Assembly (NCBI GenBank): GCA_905250075.1
Contig: CAJNOP010000856.1
Coordinates: 1 to 64,000 of the forward strand
From: Rotaria sp. Silwood1
Lineage: Eukaryota; Rotifera; Eurotatoria; Philodinida; Philodinidae
Direction of reading: 5' to 3'
Length of the DNA stretch: 64,000 nucleotides
How positions within the stretch are numbered: the first letter of the stretch is position 1; the number at the start of each line of letters is the position of its first letter. This document shows positions 38,750 to 50,356 of this stretch, one piece after another. A model generated the notes under the pieces. It ran no database searches. It saw only the letters and a list, made by a program, of their open reading frames with translations, and had not been told where the DNA came from. The position numbers were made by a program, and so were the translations under genes.

Positions 38750-39790
38750 CCAGAGTTTTTTTTTCTTTACATTTAAAAACTGTGTGTTTCCGATTCAATG
38801 CGAATTATTGAATATAGAAAAGTCGTTTATGAGATTATTCAGTTATAGCATGATCATAATACAAGCGCCATAAGAGTAGAGGGATCTAAAATTTAGACAA
38901 GCATTTTGTGATGCTATTGAGTTTTATTAAAGAAGCGATACAACTGACTTTTGTACTTTATAAGAATGGTTAAGGGTTGTACTGCAGAAGTGCAGCTCGG
39001 TTTTTTTTAGAGAATTTATTCAATTAGTGACACAAATGTTTTTTTTTATTGAAACTCATGCTTATATCTGACTGCTTCCCTGAAGTATCAGTCCAGTACT
39101 CAAAACAAACATATTTTGAATCAGCACAGCAAACAGCCAACGTATGAGTATTGAGAAATATTTTTAGAAGCTTTATTTTCCTTCTAAAATTTCTCACTGG
39201 TTTGCTTCAGATGTTGAGTCAAGAAGTCAATTTACTTGAAAATGTTATTATAACTGTGTGAGATGCTTGCAAGTTCCAATCAGAAAGATGAGTAGTAACC
39301 AATAACAGTATTTTGAGCCAACTGAGTTTTCAACTCAACGCCTGAAGCGAACCAGTGGGAAATTTTGAAGGAAAATAAAGCTTCTAAAGTTATTTCTCAA
39401 TACCTATTCGTCAAATATTTGCTGTTATGATTCCGAATATACATTTGTTTTGGGTACGAGAATAAGTTAGGTGGAGACAACCAGATATAGATTCAGAAAA
39501 AGCTTCTTCTGTGATGAGTTTCAATAACAACCAATTTCATCACCAAGTAAATAAATTCTCGAAAAACCCGAGCAATAATTTTGTAGTGTAACCCTTAGCA
39601 GTTCTTATGAAATATAATAATCACTTGTATTACTTTGTAAATAGAACTAGATACTATTATAAAATGCTTGTCAAAACTTTAAACTCCTCTTCCCTTGTAA
39701 TGCCTGAATAATGATCCTGCTATCACTGAATAGTCTCATAAATGACTTTTCTATATTTAGTATTTCACGCTGAATCTAAAAAAAAGTTGT
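38750..39790. repeat. 1-kb imperfect palindrome, centre ~39.28 kb
   Basis: This is the longest inverted repeat in the window. The segment 39149-39210 (with AGAAGCTTTATTTTCCTTC) matches the complement of 39342-39402 at about 90% over 61 bp. Further paired landmarks are AAAACAAACATATTTTGAAT (39101) with the complement near 39440, and TTATTGAAACTCAT (39047) with the complement near 39515. Outermost is AATATAGAAAAGTC (38811) with GACTTTTCTATATT (39744-39757). Arms are about 500 bp with a central loop of about 100 bp. No target duplication was recognised at its edges. Confidence 0.85.
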
Positions 39791-40205
39791 CAGATTTGAA
39801 GAAACCAAAAAAAAAGTATCATTCTACTTTTCATGATCAATAGGTCATTGTAAGAATCTGAAGGTTTTTCTCTGGAAATTCATGTTAAAGAAAAAGTGAA
39901 ATCATGTATATCATTAATCAACTTCTCACACTATATTTAACCATGTATCTGAGACAATATTTCATAAAATAATCAATGAAGTTTAATATCATTAATTTTT
40001 TCTCTCTTGTATCCATTAAACTATCATCTAATCTTTCTATTATTTAGAGAATCTAGCAAAAAGTATAATCATAACGATGTCAAAATAATTACCAACATCC
40101 ATCATACCATCTGTACATGAAAGCCAAAGAAAAGATTAAATAACACAGCATTTGAATAATATTGTTCATAAGATTGACAATTTCTGTTTCTTTAGTTTTT
40201 TTTCT

Positions 40206-40254
40206 GGATGTGAGTATGGATCTTCTTCACTGACACTTAAATCCATACCCACAT
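40206..40254. repeat. GT-rich hairpin
   Basis: ATGTGAGTATGGAT pairs with ATCCATACCCACAT (13 of 14) across a 19-bp loop. It matches the other GT-rich hairpins in build. Confidence 0.55.
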
Positions 40255-40821
40255 TTATTAAGTCTCGTTATATAAAATGGCCTATTCTTAATTCTAGTTC
40301 CAAGCCTGGTGAGAATACTATGGTAGAAATATTCTAAAACAGTACGCTCTGTTGTAGAATACATTTAACATTTTATTTTGCTGCTTCTTATTATCTTGGT
40401 GCTCTTCTACCTTTTCTTCTAGTGTTCTTTTGTGCATTATGAAATTCTTCTTTCTTAGTTCTTTTATTCATTTTTTATTAATAATTCAGATAAACTTGAT
40501 TTTTGGCAAGTAGCGAAGTAGCTAGGATAGATATCTCTTTTCAAGAAAAGTATTGCCAATTTATTCAGAAACTGATGACAACAGTATTAGTGAAGCATTG
40601 TATTCTTTTAAAAAAATCCATTCTATTCAGAATTAGGGCTTCGGTAAAAATGCAATATACACAGGACTGTATCGTTCCGAAACGAAGGAATTTTTTTCTT
40701 TTAACAGAGTACAGCAAAAGATTCTTATGAGAATGAAAAATTCATTGAGAGTTTCAGTCAAATAAAAGCCATATCAATATAATAATGTTCATGAAAATAA
40801 TTCTGTATTTTTCAAATTCAA

Positions 40822-43800
40822 CTAATTTCGATTACCCAAGGATGAGACGTTATCATTATTTAATACCAATGTTGTATTCTTGTTGCTAGTATCTGTACAA
40901 ACTTCTATTGATGGATCATAGAGTTCTGCACTATTCAAGTAAGACCAATCCCCAGTTCCACCAACCACTAAAACTTTTCCATTTGTTAATACAGATGTAG
41001 TATGAAGCCGTCGTTTAATATTCAAACTTCTGATTTTTGTCCACGATTCTATTAATGGATCATAAGATTCCACGCTACTTAAAAAATCATCATCTGATTC
41101 TCCACCAACAACTAACACTTTTCCATTTGCTAATACAGATGCAGTATGCGAATATCGTGCCTGATTCATGCTGCCAGTTATTATCCATAACCCTGTTGAT
41201 GGATCATATAATTCTGCACTATTTAATGCAACATCATTACTACTTCCACCAGCAACTAACACTTTTCCATTTGCTAATACAGATGCAGTGTGCAAGTGTC
41301 GTGCATCGTTCATGCTGTTAGTATATGTCCATAATCCTGTTGATGGATCGTATAATTCTGCAGTAGAAACGTCATCATAATAAAATCCACCGACAACTAA
41401 TACTTTCCCATTTTTTAAAACAGATGCAGTATGATGATATCGTGCATCCTTCATACTGCCAGTCTTTGTCCATAATCCTATTGTTGGATCGTATAATTCA
41501 CTCGTTTCAATAGGTTCGATAGTTTCTCCACCGGTAATTAGAACTGTTCCATTTGCTAATATGGATGCAGTATGATACGATCGTGCTGTACTCATAGTTC
41601 CAATCATTGTCCACGATTCTGTTGATGGATCGTATAATTCTGTACTCGCTAAGTAATCTGCCATATGTTGCCCACCAGCAACTAGCACTTTGCCATCTGT
41701 TAATACAGAAGCTGTGTGATAGTACCGCGGATTAATCATGTTGACACTATTCGTCCACACTCCTGTAGATGGATCATACAGTTCTGTAACAGCACTATCT
41801 GAACTGCTACTTGAAGATCCACCATTGATCAAAACTATTCCATTTGTTAAGACGGATGCGGTGTGTTCAAATCGTGCAGTAGTGATGTTACCTGCGTATA
41901 ACCAACCTACAAAGAAAGATCAATTCATGTTTCATGTGATTTGCACGTGAGATCTATGCATGATTCTTATCAAAAATCAATTGATCTATATGTCATCTCA
42001 CAATATCCTGCTCGACTTGACGACAATGTTGACACGTATTTTTCCTATTCGAACGAATAAATTATGAAAAACAACTGATGTACACGCAATAACAAAGATC
42101 TTGAACAGATATCCAATTAATAGTATCGCTAAACATTGCCATATCTAAAGAAAGCACTTGCGCGAAGTTCTTCGTCTGTGTATAGAGAAAACTTCGATTT
42201 TCAAGCTAACATTGAATTTCGAATTGAAGGTTATCTTATCAGAAATTAATTAAAAGAAAACAGTCTATTTTGAAGAAATTACCTCAGTCAATTGTAGGAC
42301 TGAAAAACACTCGTTAAAACAAATGACACTCGAAAAAAAAACTACGACTTGCTCCCAGTTTAATGCGTTTTGTTACTGTATGCCAGTTTTAGCAATAGTG
42401 GGAAATGAATGCTTGCCACTAATGAGCCAATCCAAGCGTTTCAACAAGCCTCTGCTTCTAAAATTTAATTTTGGAGATAGAAAATTGAAAATTTACAAAC
42501 TAAATTTTTCGTCGAGTCCAAGTTATGAGAAAAAAGTAACAGAAGTGGAGTGCAAAGCGATTAGAATTTGCTAAAGATGAATCTAGTCCGAAAAATATTG
42601 CCGAGCTTTTTGCCCAGATGTTCTTACTCGACAGAGAAGATAAAAAACCAGAAACTGACATTAGCATTTTTTTCTTATCTTTGCTGTAAAGTCGAGATAT
42701 GTTCTTTTTTCAATATATATAAGCACAATGGGTTTCACAACTGATCAATAATCAGAGTGAGTGTGTTTTGGTCGATTCTTATCTTGACAAAAACATCATT
42801 CATCATGGCTCGGTTTCATCCATATTGTAAGCATTAGCATATAGTATATGTATGTAGACAACTCTTGGAGCCACAACGATCCCTCTCGTCTACAATCATT
42901 GAGCAAACACTTAGAGAATGAATTTTTCAACTGTTCCTAAATTGATCCAAATTTTGCTTTTGTGATAGTCTGCGAGATTTTTTTGGACTTAAAATTCTCC
43001 TTATAGTGTAACATCGAAAAGTATTGAAAACAGTATTTTTTTTTTGTAACTACTTTATCGTCGGAAGTAAAGCTACCATATTCTTATAGATATATTAACT
43101 TGTGGTAAACTTCTATAAGAGATATTGTATTCTCTCTTCTGCATAAGTCAAGTTGTGTCTAAATTTTATTTTTGAATACTACTACTTTGTAAAGAATGCT
43201 TTTCTATATAAACTGGTTATGTTTCGAAATGAGATAGTATCTTTTTTCCTGAACATGACATCATTATTTTATGAATGAGTCAGAAACGAAAATTAAGTGA
43301 TTACTAACATGAATAGAATAAAGTCTACTTCTCACAAAAGTACTTTCCAATCAAAGAATAAATGCAGTTTTGCAAAAGAAATAGCATGTGAAGAAATTGG
43401 ATCAATAGTTCGAAAAATACGAATCTAGTACTTTTTTTTTGTATCAATTGACTGTCACTTCTGACTCATTCATAGAATAATGGTGTCATATTCAGGAAGA
43501 TAGATGTCATCTCGACTTAAAATATAACCAACTTGTACAGAAAAGTATGCTCCACTAATTCGCAGCATTTTCAATATTTTCAAACACAATCTGACTCAGG
43601 CAAAGAAGAGAATACAAGAAACCTGGTAGAAAAGTAACACAAGTTAATATGTCTATAAAGACTTGGTAAATTTAATTCCAGAGATAAAATAGTTAAACAT
43701 AGATACTGATTTTCATGTAGCCAGTGTTTCATCAAGAATTATCTTCGTATAAATTTACCCATAACTTTGTACGCTTCTATGTCCTTGATTCGTGATTTAT

Positions 43801-46800
43801 ATAAAAGAGAACTCCAGTCGGTTCTGTACAAAACTCTATAAACGATTTAAAAACCAAAGATTATGTGTGAAATTTTGACGCGTAGTAAATTAAAATATTT
43901 TGTAAAAAGGTACTTTGTTAAGAATTGATCCTTCATATTTCAAAAGTCGATTTCAGTTGATGGCTTAAAGTATTTGTTATTTCAAGATGGACAATTTAAG
44001 ACATATGTGAGCACCTAGGGTAATCAAGATTGTTACAGATATACATTGCTCATATCAAATCAATACCATTAATTGAGATTCAAGTTTCAGAACTATCTTT
44101 GGAATTTAGGTTTATATTATACCAAAATATGACTACAAAGTTTGTGTTCATTATGAATTTTTTACATTACTCTATCGTTAAAGAAACATAGAGTCTTTTC
44201 AGTTTTATATTAGTGTCAAATAAAACAAAGTTACAAGAAAAGATTTGTAACATGTCTTGAATTATTTACATTGAGGGAACAAAAACTTCAGGCTATCAAC
44301 TGCTGACGGCTGAGATCTATTTATAAAATATGAATCATCAATTTTTAACAAAGTACCTTTTTACAAATATTTTAATTTACTATGCGTCAAACTTCTACAA
44401 ATAATCTTTTGTGATAATCTTTAATTTTTAAATCGTTCATAGAGATTGATATAGAATCGATCGGCTTACATTTTGACATTTAATCATAAGTCAGTGTAAT
44501 TAAATCTTATAAAGTTATCGACAAAATTATAAAATATCTATTTTCTATAGAACACTCGTTAGTTTTCAAGCTCTTTTAATTGACATATTGAAAATCAACA
44601 ATCAATCTAAAATTAAAATAAGATATATGTCATTTTATTAAGTGTTTCTAGTATACTCTCAAAACTATCCATAATCGACAAGTTTTCGATAGAATACTGG
44701 CATGAAAATTAGTTCAGTATGAAGAGAAACCTATAAAGAAAATTCCAAGTCAAAATACTCGCGTAGATTGTCATACAAGTAAAAAGTTGATCGATTTTGA
44801 ATCTATTATACTTAAAATATTGAAAAACAATCATATTTTAATTCAAACTGATCAAATTCATTAGACTAGATCCATCCTTGTTAAAACAACGCGTGTTAAA
44901 GTAAAGGCGCTAGAAAAACCAACAACAATATAATCGATGTTCGAGCGTGCTTTTTGTCGAAAACTTAACTTTGTCATTTTTCCATATGAAAAACATGAGA
45001 AATAGCTTTCCAACTGAGTGCAGTGCTAATAATATCTGTTCAGGACACAATAACTCATATTTTGATGCGTTCTATAAATAAATAATTTGGGTTTAAAAAT
45101 AAATCAATTTTGACAAAAACAAGCAGATTCTTGTATAGAAAGACACCACTTATCCTATTATATAGTATTTATTTTAACAATTCTGAGGGGAAGGACTCAT
45201 TTTAAGAAAGAGATTAATATTTCTTTATCTTTTCTCTCATTTCTTATGAATAAATAAATGTCAGTCTGGTCAACATGTGTGATAAGTTGGAGACATTTTA
45301 TCATTATATGTCAGAGTTAAAAAATTTACAAAACTAGTTTCCGCTGAAGTCCGAGAACAAGACATCATAGTAGAAACGTTTGAAAACAAAAGTTCTCCAA
45401 GATGCGTCGGATCACGGGAGCAAGAGATCTTCAAATTGGTTTCTATTGAAAAATTTGAATACCAGATTGAAACTATTTACTTCTAATGTATTAACTTGCG
45501 TGTTATTGATTTAAGGAAAAAGCCGAAGATTCCGTATTTTATGGTACTCCAGGACTGTGTCTCAAGTATTCTCTAGAACTTTTTAGCTGTATGAAGTCTA
45601 CTCTCAATGTGTGAATCCAGTTTATATAAGTTTGTCTGGTAATAAAGGCCAAATCACCATTGTATTTTACTAATACTCAAATGCTGAAGTATTTGGATTT
45701 TATTATCAAACAACCTTATGTAAAATGGATTCATACTAATATACATGTAATACACGTTAATAACAGAATTTGGAATAGCTCAATAATTCTAGAGGATAAC
45801 ATTGACATGTCCTTGGATTACTCTAAAGCACAGTGAAGTACTGATGCAGTAGAAAATTTTCGCATTTTCTCCTTTGGATTCTACGCTAGTGAGCATCATC
45901 AATTGTTTTAGCTTTCAAAATGTTCCTAAATACAAGAAAGAGTACAACCTGCGTAGATCAAAAAATTTTGGGGCTAACCAGCTCTTTTTCCATCACAACA
46001 TATTCAAAATCTTGGTTTCATCACTAGTATGGAGAGTACTCGAGTGCATGTGGTTGTAAACTTTTGTCTGCTGTAGATTGTATTTTTGCCTGGAACCACC
46101 AATCAACTCGATACAACTAGTGGCGTAACCAAGGTAGGGCCAGGGGGGCTCAGCCCTACCACAGGTGTTAGCATCGTCAGCTGAATCCTTTCACAAGCCC
46201 TACCACCCCACAGACCTCAGTAACCTGAGCCCTACCACCGGATATTTAAGCGTTGCTGAACCCTACCATCGTCAAACCTCTGGTTACGCCGCTAGATACA
46301 ACGCGATGGTTCTTTAATTCTTGTTACGGTTTGATATCAAAGTAGAAAAAGCTTACATGCAATGATTGTCGTTGTTGTGGCTATGGTTGTTTTCAACGTT
46401 GTTGTGGCTATGGTTGTTTTCAACGTTGTTGTGGCTATGGTTGTTTTCAACGTTGTTGTTGCTGTTGTTGTTGTTGGAAGTGATACTACTATGCAAAGAG
46501 GAAAAAAAACATTTAAGTAAATCAATTGCAACATAATAGTTGTGCGGAAGCCTTAGTACATTTTAATGTTTCAATATTTGGTTCATAATTATATTTGCCA
46601 TACTAAGAGAAACCAGAATCACCAAAACCTTTTACAATATCCTCACACATTAGAAAAATAATGTACAAGAATTCATTTGAATTTTCTATAGATTTTTAAG
46701 TTGTCAAAAAGCTATGCGAACTCTTCGTGCAGATTTTTTCATTACATTCACTTTTGAGTGTCAAGTATGACCAGAACGCAGTATATTTTGACCTATGATA

Positions 46801-48132
46801 AGTTGCTAAAATTGCCAGTTCCGATAGAATCTGAGGAGAACAGTTTTGGCTTGAATGTACGATACGGCTCAAAACTATTTCGTAAAAAAATCAAAACATT
46901 AAGTGTGATATGCTTTCGATGAGGCATAGCAACGAAGAAGTTGAACTTTTGCAGTCTGAGCTAATTCGATCTAGTAATATATTCAAATCTACTATCGTTT
47001 TTAGAGAATTAAAAAGGTAATGAGCTCAAGAGAGAATTTGATGCACGTAGCCTAAGATCTTGACTGATCTGTCTCATCTCTTCGACATTTTCGTAAGTCG
47101 TCAAATTCTGGTCGCATGCACAATTTTACCATATTTTGGGAAAATTAAGTCGAGATATGCTCGATAAAACTTTTTTTCAGTGTGATTCATTGTCATCTAT
47201 GAGAATATACCTTTTTTTTACCTCTGTCAAACACTCATCACATAGGTAAAAAGCTCTGCCATCCATTGTGAAGTAAATGTCACTTCACTATATTTATTAG
47301 ACGCAAAAATCAGAGGAATGAATTTCTTTCAAGATATTTACAATTTCTCTCATTTATGAAAAAAAAGGAGATAACTGTGCGTGTGGGTTTGTGAATCTAT
47401 TAATGACCTATACCCACATTCACGTAGGATAGCAGCGCTAAGAATTGAGTGGTACATAGTGAAAATGTAATCAAAAGATCGAATTGTTGAATTAAATTAC
47501 TTGCATCTTTTTTCATGCATGAGAGAAATCATAAATTTCTCGATCAACATGATGGATGTTAGACCAAGACAAGAAGGTGTATTCTCATAGATTGCTATAC
47601 GCCGAATTGAACAACTTTTCTCATGGAGCCTTTCATAATAACAATAGCTTTTCATCACTAGAGCGATCATTCAGAAATAGACAAACCAGAGCAGCAGCTA
47701 CTACAGTATTTTCATTTATAAGAGTTTATCTTTAGTCCTTGATTTAATTCCTTCAACACTTTTTCAGTCTTCGAACATCAGTGGCAGCACTTTCTAGTGC
47801 CTCTGCATCTTTTCGACATATTTATTGAAAAGATGCTGAGCTGCCATGATTGTTCCCTTCGATGAGAACATTGTCATGTATTTTTATTCTTTCAACAACA
47901 ACGTACCAGTTGTATTGGAGTCTCTAGTCAAAAGGATAAGCACCACGATGGCCGTTGCCACAATGCATATTCCAACAATAATCGGAAGGATGATTAACAC
48001 AAAACCTCTTAATGTGAAATGCGCTAATCATTTATGTAATGAAATATTTACTGATACGAACCTCATATTGGTATTTATCGGAAGATTTGACGGTTGCTCT
48101 TTATACTGAAGCTTATTTCTCTGCATTTGCAT
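40822..48132 (-). CDS. Type II membrane protein with bacterial-style Kelch ectodomain
   Basis: Four minus-strand exons join in frame: 48062-48132 (start MQMQRNKLQYKEQPSN, in-frame TGA upstream), 47907-48007, 46357-46488 and 40822-41906. Total 1389 nt, 462 residues. Exon 2 is essentially one membrane helix (ILPIIVGICIVATAIVVLIL, residues about 29-50). Exon 3 is a Thr-rich stalk with three identical TTTLKTTIA repeats. Exon 4 (residues about 102-462) contains seven Kelch repeats of the form HTASVLxNGKVLVxGG ... AELYDPSTGxWT. This highly regular version is typical of bacterial and giant-repeat Kelch proteins and unlike the KLHL10-like blades elsewhere in this window. The N-terminus should be cytosolic and the propeller outside. 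Introns are 54, 1418 and 4450 bp; the last hosts two palindromes and a hAT MITE. The Kelch exon probably came by horizontal transfer and gained host exons; that is inference. Confidence 0.78.
43030..43730. repeat. Long imperfect palindrome, centre ~43.37 kb
   Basis: CCTGAACATGACATCATTAT and onward (43248-43285) matches the complement of 43459-43496 at 32 of 38. Outward pairs include ATATTAACTTGTG (43091) with the complement of CACAAGTTAATAT (about 43641). Arms are about 300 bp. It lies in intron 3 of the Kelch gene, so its transcript could fold on itself. Confidence 0.75.
43780..44510. repeat. Long imperfect palindrome, centre ~44.13 kb
   Basis: The segment 43874-43921 (with TAAATTAAAATATTTTGT and AAAAAGGTACTTTGTTAA) matches the complement of 44345-44391 at about 45 of 48. 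Pairing continues inward through AGAATTGATCCTTCATATTT and outward through AAACGATTTAAAAACCAAAG. Arms are about 300 bp. It sits directly next to the 43.37-kb palindrome in the same intron. Confidence 0.82.
46118..46294. mobile_element. hAT-type MITE, copy 2, with 8-bp target duplication
   Basis: This is a 177-bp relative of the element at 16252-16452, with the same terminal repeats (TAGTGGCGTAACCA) and the same CCCTACCACC-rich interior. It lacks about 20 bp after the first repeat block. The flanking 8-mers are identical: GATACAAC at 46110-46117 and 46295-46302. It lies in intron 3 of the Kelch gene. Confidence 0.92.
46371..46451. repeat. Three perfect 27-bp repeats coding a Thr-rich stalk
   Basis: Three identical, contiguous 27-bp units encode, on the minus strand, TTTLKTTIA three times. 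A fourth, partial unit borders them. The unit is a whole number of codons, so copy-number change would alter stalk length without breaking frame. Confidence 0.9.
47381..47425. repeat. GT-rich hairpin
   Basis: GTGTGGGTTTGTGAA faces TACCCACATTCAC across about 20 bp, with 7-8 bp of good pairing in the GTGTGGGT core. It is in intron 2 of the Kelch gene. Confidence 0.4.
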
Positions 48133-49183
48133 TTTTCACAAATGACACCCACTCCTTTGAATATGCGATATTTGCCTAAGAAAGCATGCAAAACAATATC
48201 CTACGCAAATATCTTTGTCCTGTATTTGCACACATACATGCCTCAACATGTGTTCTGACTTTCTGATATTTTTTATTCATAGATAAGCGTTTGAGCGCGT
48301 GTCTGAGTTCTTTGTAAGTTTAAAGTAATGCCTCGGCTGAAATTATCTTGAATGGTGGATGACAATATAAATGTCATCTACATTTTACTGACGCCATACA
48401 TCGATGTCATGGAATGTGTATCATGAAAGATACGCCAGAATATTTTTTATTAATGAGTCTTTTCTTAAGCGAGAAAGCATAATGGTTAGAAGTCAGCACA
48501 AGAATTAATTCTGAATATGCTGTTTTGTAAGCTTTATAAAACAACATGTTGATGAGGAGTGTCATATTAGAATTAACATTAGCATTAATGATTAAGTCTA
48601 ATACATAAGCATTATTGACATTAGAATTAGTTAATGCTTAGGTGTTAGCATTGATTTAGCATTATTTTATATTCTAATGTATATACACGTAGCACCAATT
48701 CGAGACTGCTACCTTCACATATTGCCTTTCACTTTTCGCAGAATGTTTATGTTTTCATAACTATGCAAGAAACCATATGAGTGTGTAGAATGAAAGTATT
48801 GCAAAGTTACAGCTGATTTTATTTTTATAATAATCAAACATGGCTAGTTTGAGTTATGCACTTGATTTAGAATATGATACTATATTTTGCTTGGATGAAG
48901 TTGCATTGGAACCAATGCACATTAATCAGCAGCTATCAAAATCTGTGAAAAAAGTTTGCAGAAAGCTAACCAATAATTCTTTTACTTTGTAGTTTGTGGT
49001 CTCACTAGTTTGATTTATAGATTCTTTATATAGGATTCATTGTAGCAAAATCGTTCAGAGGTTCGTCACAAATTATGTACAGATTGTAAGAGATCATGAG
49101 CTTTAGTTTCACGAATTTTACCAAATGATTTTCAGCAAAGTTTGCGTTTTGCTCTTCTAATAAAACAATATAGTCATCTGTAT

Positions 49184-49908
49184 CAGAGACCGAAAACGAG
49201 TCAAGTGGAACTAGACCCCCTCCCGAGCCGAGTCGAACCAAGTTTGACTCGAAGAACTCGACTTTTTGGAAAATTTTCAGTGACTCTTTTATTTGTACCT
49301 TGGCATTAGACGTCATTATTGTTTCATAAATTCTTACAATACAATATTAACTCATTGAAATGACTCAGTCGCAAAAAAACAATAGAATAAATAAACCTTC
49401 ATGGATAGGCGTCATTAAATAAACTAAAACGCATGATACACATTGACTTTCATTGTATTCAACGTATCATTGTCTATGAAGAGGTTAATTAGACCGCGAT
49501 GAATCAATCACTAGCCTCTGTAAGTAATCAATACACGCAAAGTGTGACAGAATTGTTCCTATTCTTTTCAGCTCTATATTTGTTCGATGATCAAACATCT
49601 TCTGTTACAGATTTTACTCAGTTTTTTCGAGTATGCCGATCTATTGAACGTCAATTCATTTCAGCTAACCAGACTATTGACTCAGAGGCACTCAAATCTT
49701 GATCTTTCAACGGTCAATAATTTGATTTTCTCCCGTTTCATTGACAACAACAAGCAATTAATCTAACTTAAAGCTTTTTCTCTTAATTCATTCTTGTGAG
49801 GTTTGTTAATTGTGTTACTTTTTATTGTTATCAAATGAAATATGATTTTCAAAATTTGTTGTTTGAATCGAGTCGAGTCGAATGTTTTTTGACTCGTTTC
49901 AGTCTCTG
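49184..49908. mobile_element. 725-bp non-autonomous hAT element
   Basis: Ends are CAGAGACCGAAAACGAGTCA and the complement of TGACTCGTTTCAGTCTCTG, matching over about 20 bp with one substitution and one indel. A perfect 8-bp target duplication, ATCTGTAT, flanks it (49176-49183 and 49909-49916). Near both ends are clusters of GAGTCGA/TCGACTC motifs, likely subterminal binding repeats. No transposase is encoded. It belongs to a family distinct from the other hAT-like elements here. Confidence 0.9.
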
Positions 49909-50290
49909 ATCTGTATGCTATTCGAATCGCCTCTTTACAAATAAAGAAGTATGAGTTGCTCTTTTCAATTGTTTTCTAGTGTTGAGAATTTTTTGGTTCT
50001 AAATGTGGCACGAAAATATTAAACTTCTGCTCTTTACTTTAGATTTTCTCTATCAGTATTATGCTTCATTGTAATGATTATATGAAAGTTCCAATTCAAA
50101 ATCAAACATCTATTGTATGCAGATGCATCTCTAATTTATTGAAATATATGATTTTTTTTAGTCGAATGTTTATATTGAAAAGTCAAAGAACTCAGGTAGA
50201 AAAATGTAGATTTTCACTTTTTGCTTGAAAAACAATTGGAAATTTAGCAAAACATATATGAGTCCGCTTGTTTTTTTATGTTGAATTTGA

Positions 50291-50356
50291 ATATGGGTGG
50301 ATGTGGGAGTGTGTCTTGTCTTCGCCTACAACTGCACATCCCTCCCGTACCCATAT
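50291..50356. repeat. GT-rich hairpin
   Basis: ATATGGGTGGATGTGGGAGT faces CATCCCTCCCGTACCCATAT across about 20 bp. The outer 8 bp (ATATGGGT) pair perfectly and the inner part imperfectly. Confidence 0.5.

Larger units (their letters stand above)
33827..40821. other. Intergenic region with palindromes and an orphan exon
   Basis: About 7 kb separates the starts and ends of the two minus-strand membrane genes. I see no complete gene. It holds the 34.68-kb palindrome, a 267-bp inverted-repeat element, an orphan membrane-segment exon on the + strand, the 1-kb palindrome at 39.28 kb and GT-rich hairpins, all listed separately. The stretch 36.5-38.7 kb is AT-rich with no visible structure. Confidence 0.45.

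Noticed and set aside
41037-41380. Plus-strand open frames across the Kelch exon
   Set aside because: They are antisense shadows of the repetitive Kelch coding sequence; the minus frame has the conserved HTASVL and ELYDPSTG motifs.
42323-42574. 83-codon plus-strand open frame in the Kelch gene intron
   Set aside because: It has no domain, no splice partners and no supporting context.
49499-49702. 67-codon open frame inside the 725-bp hAT element
   Set aside because: It has no transposase motif and is too short; the element is non-autonomous.
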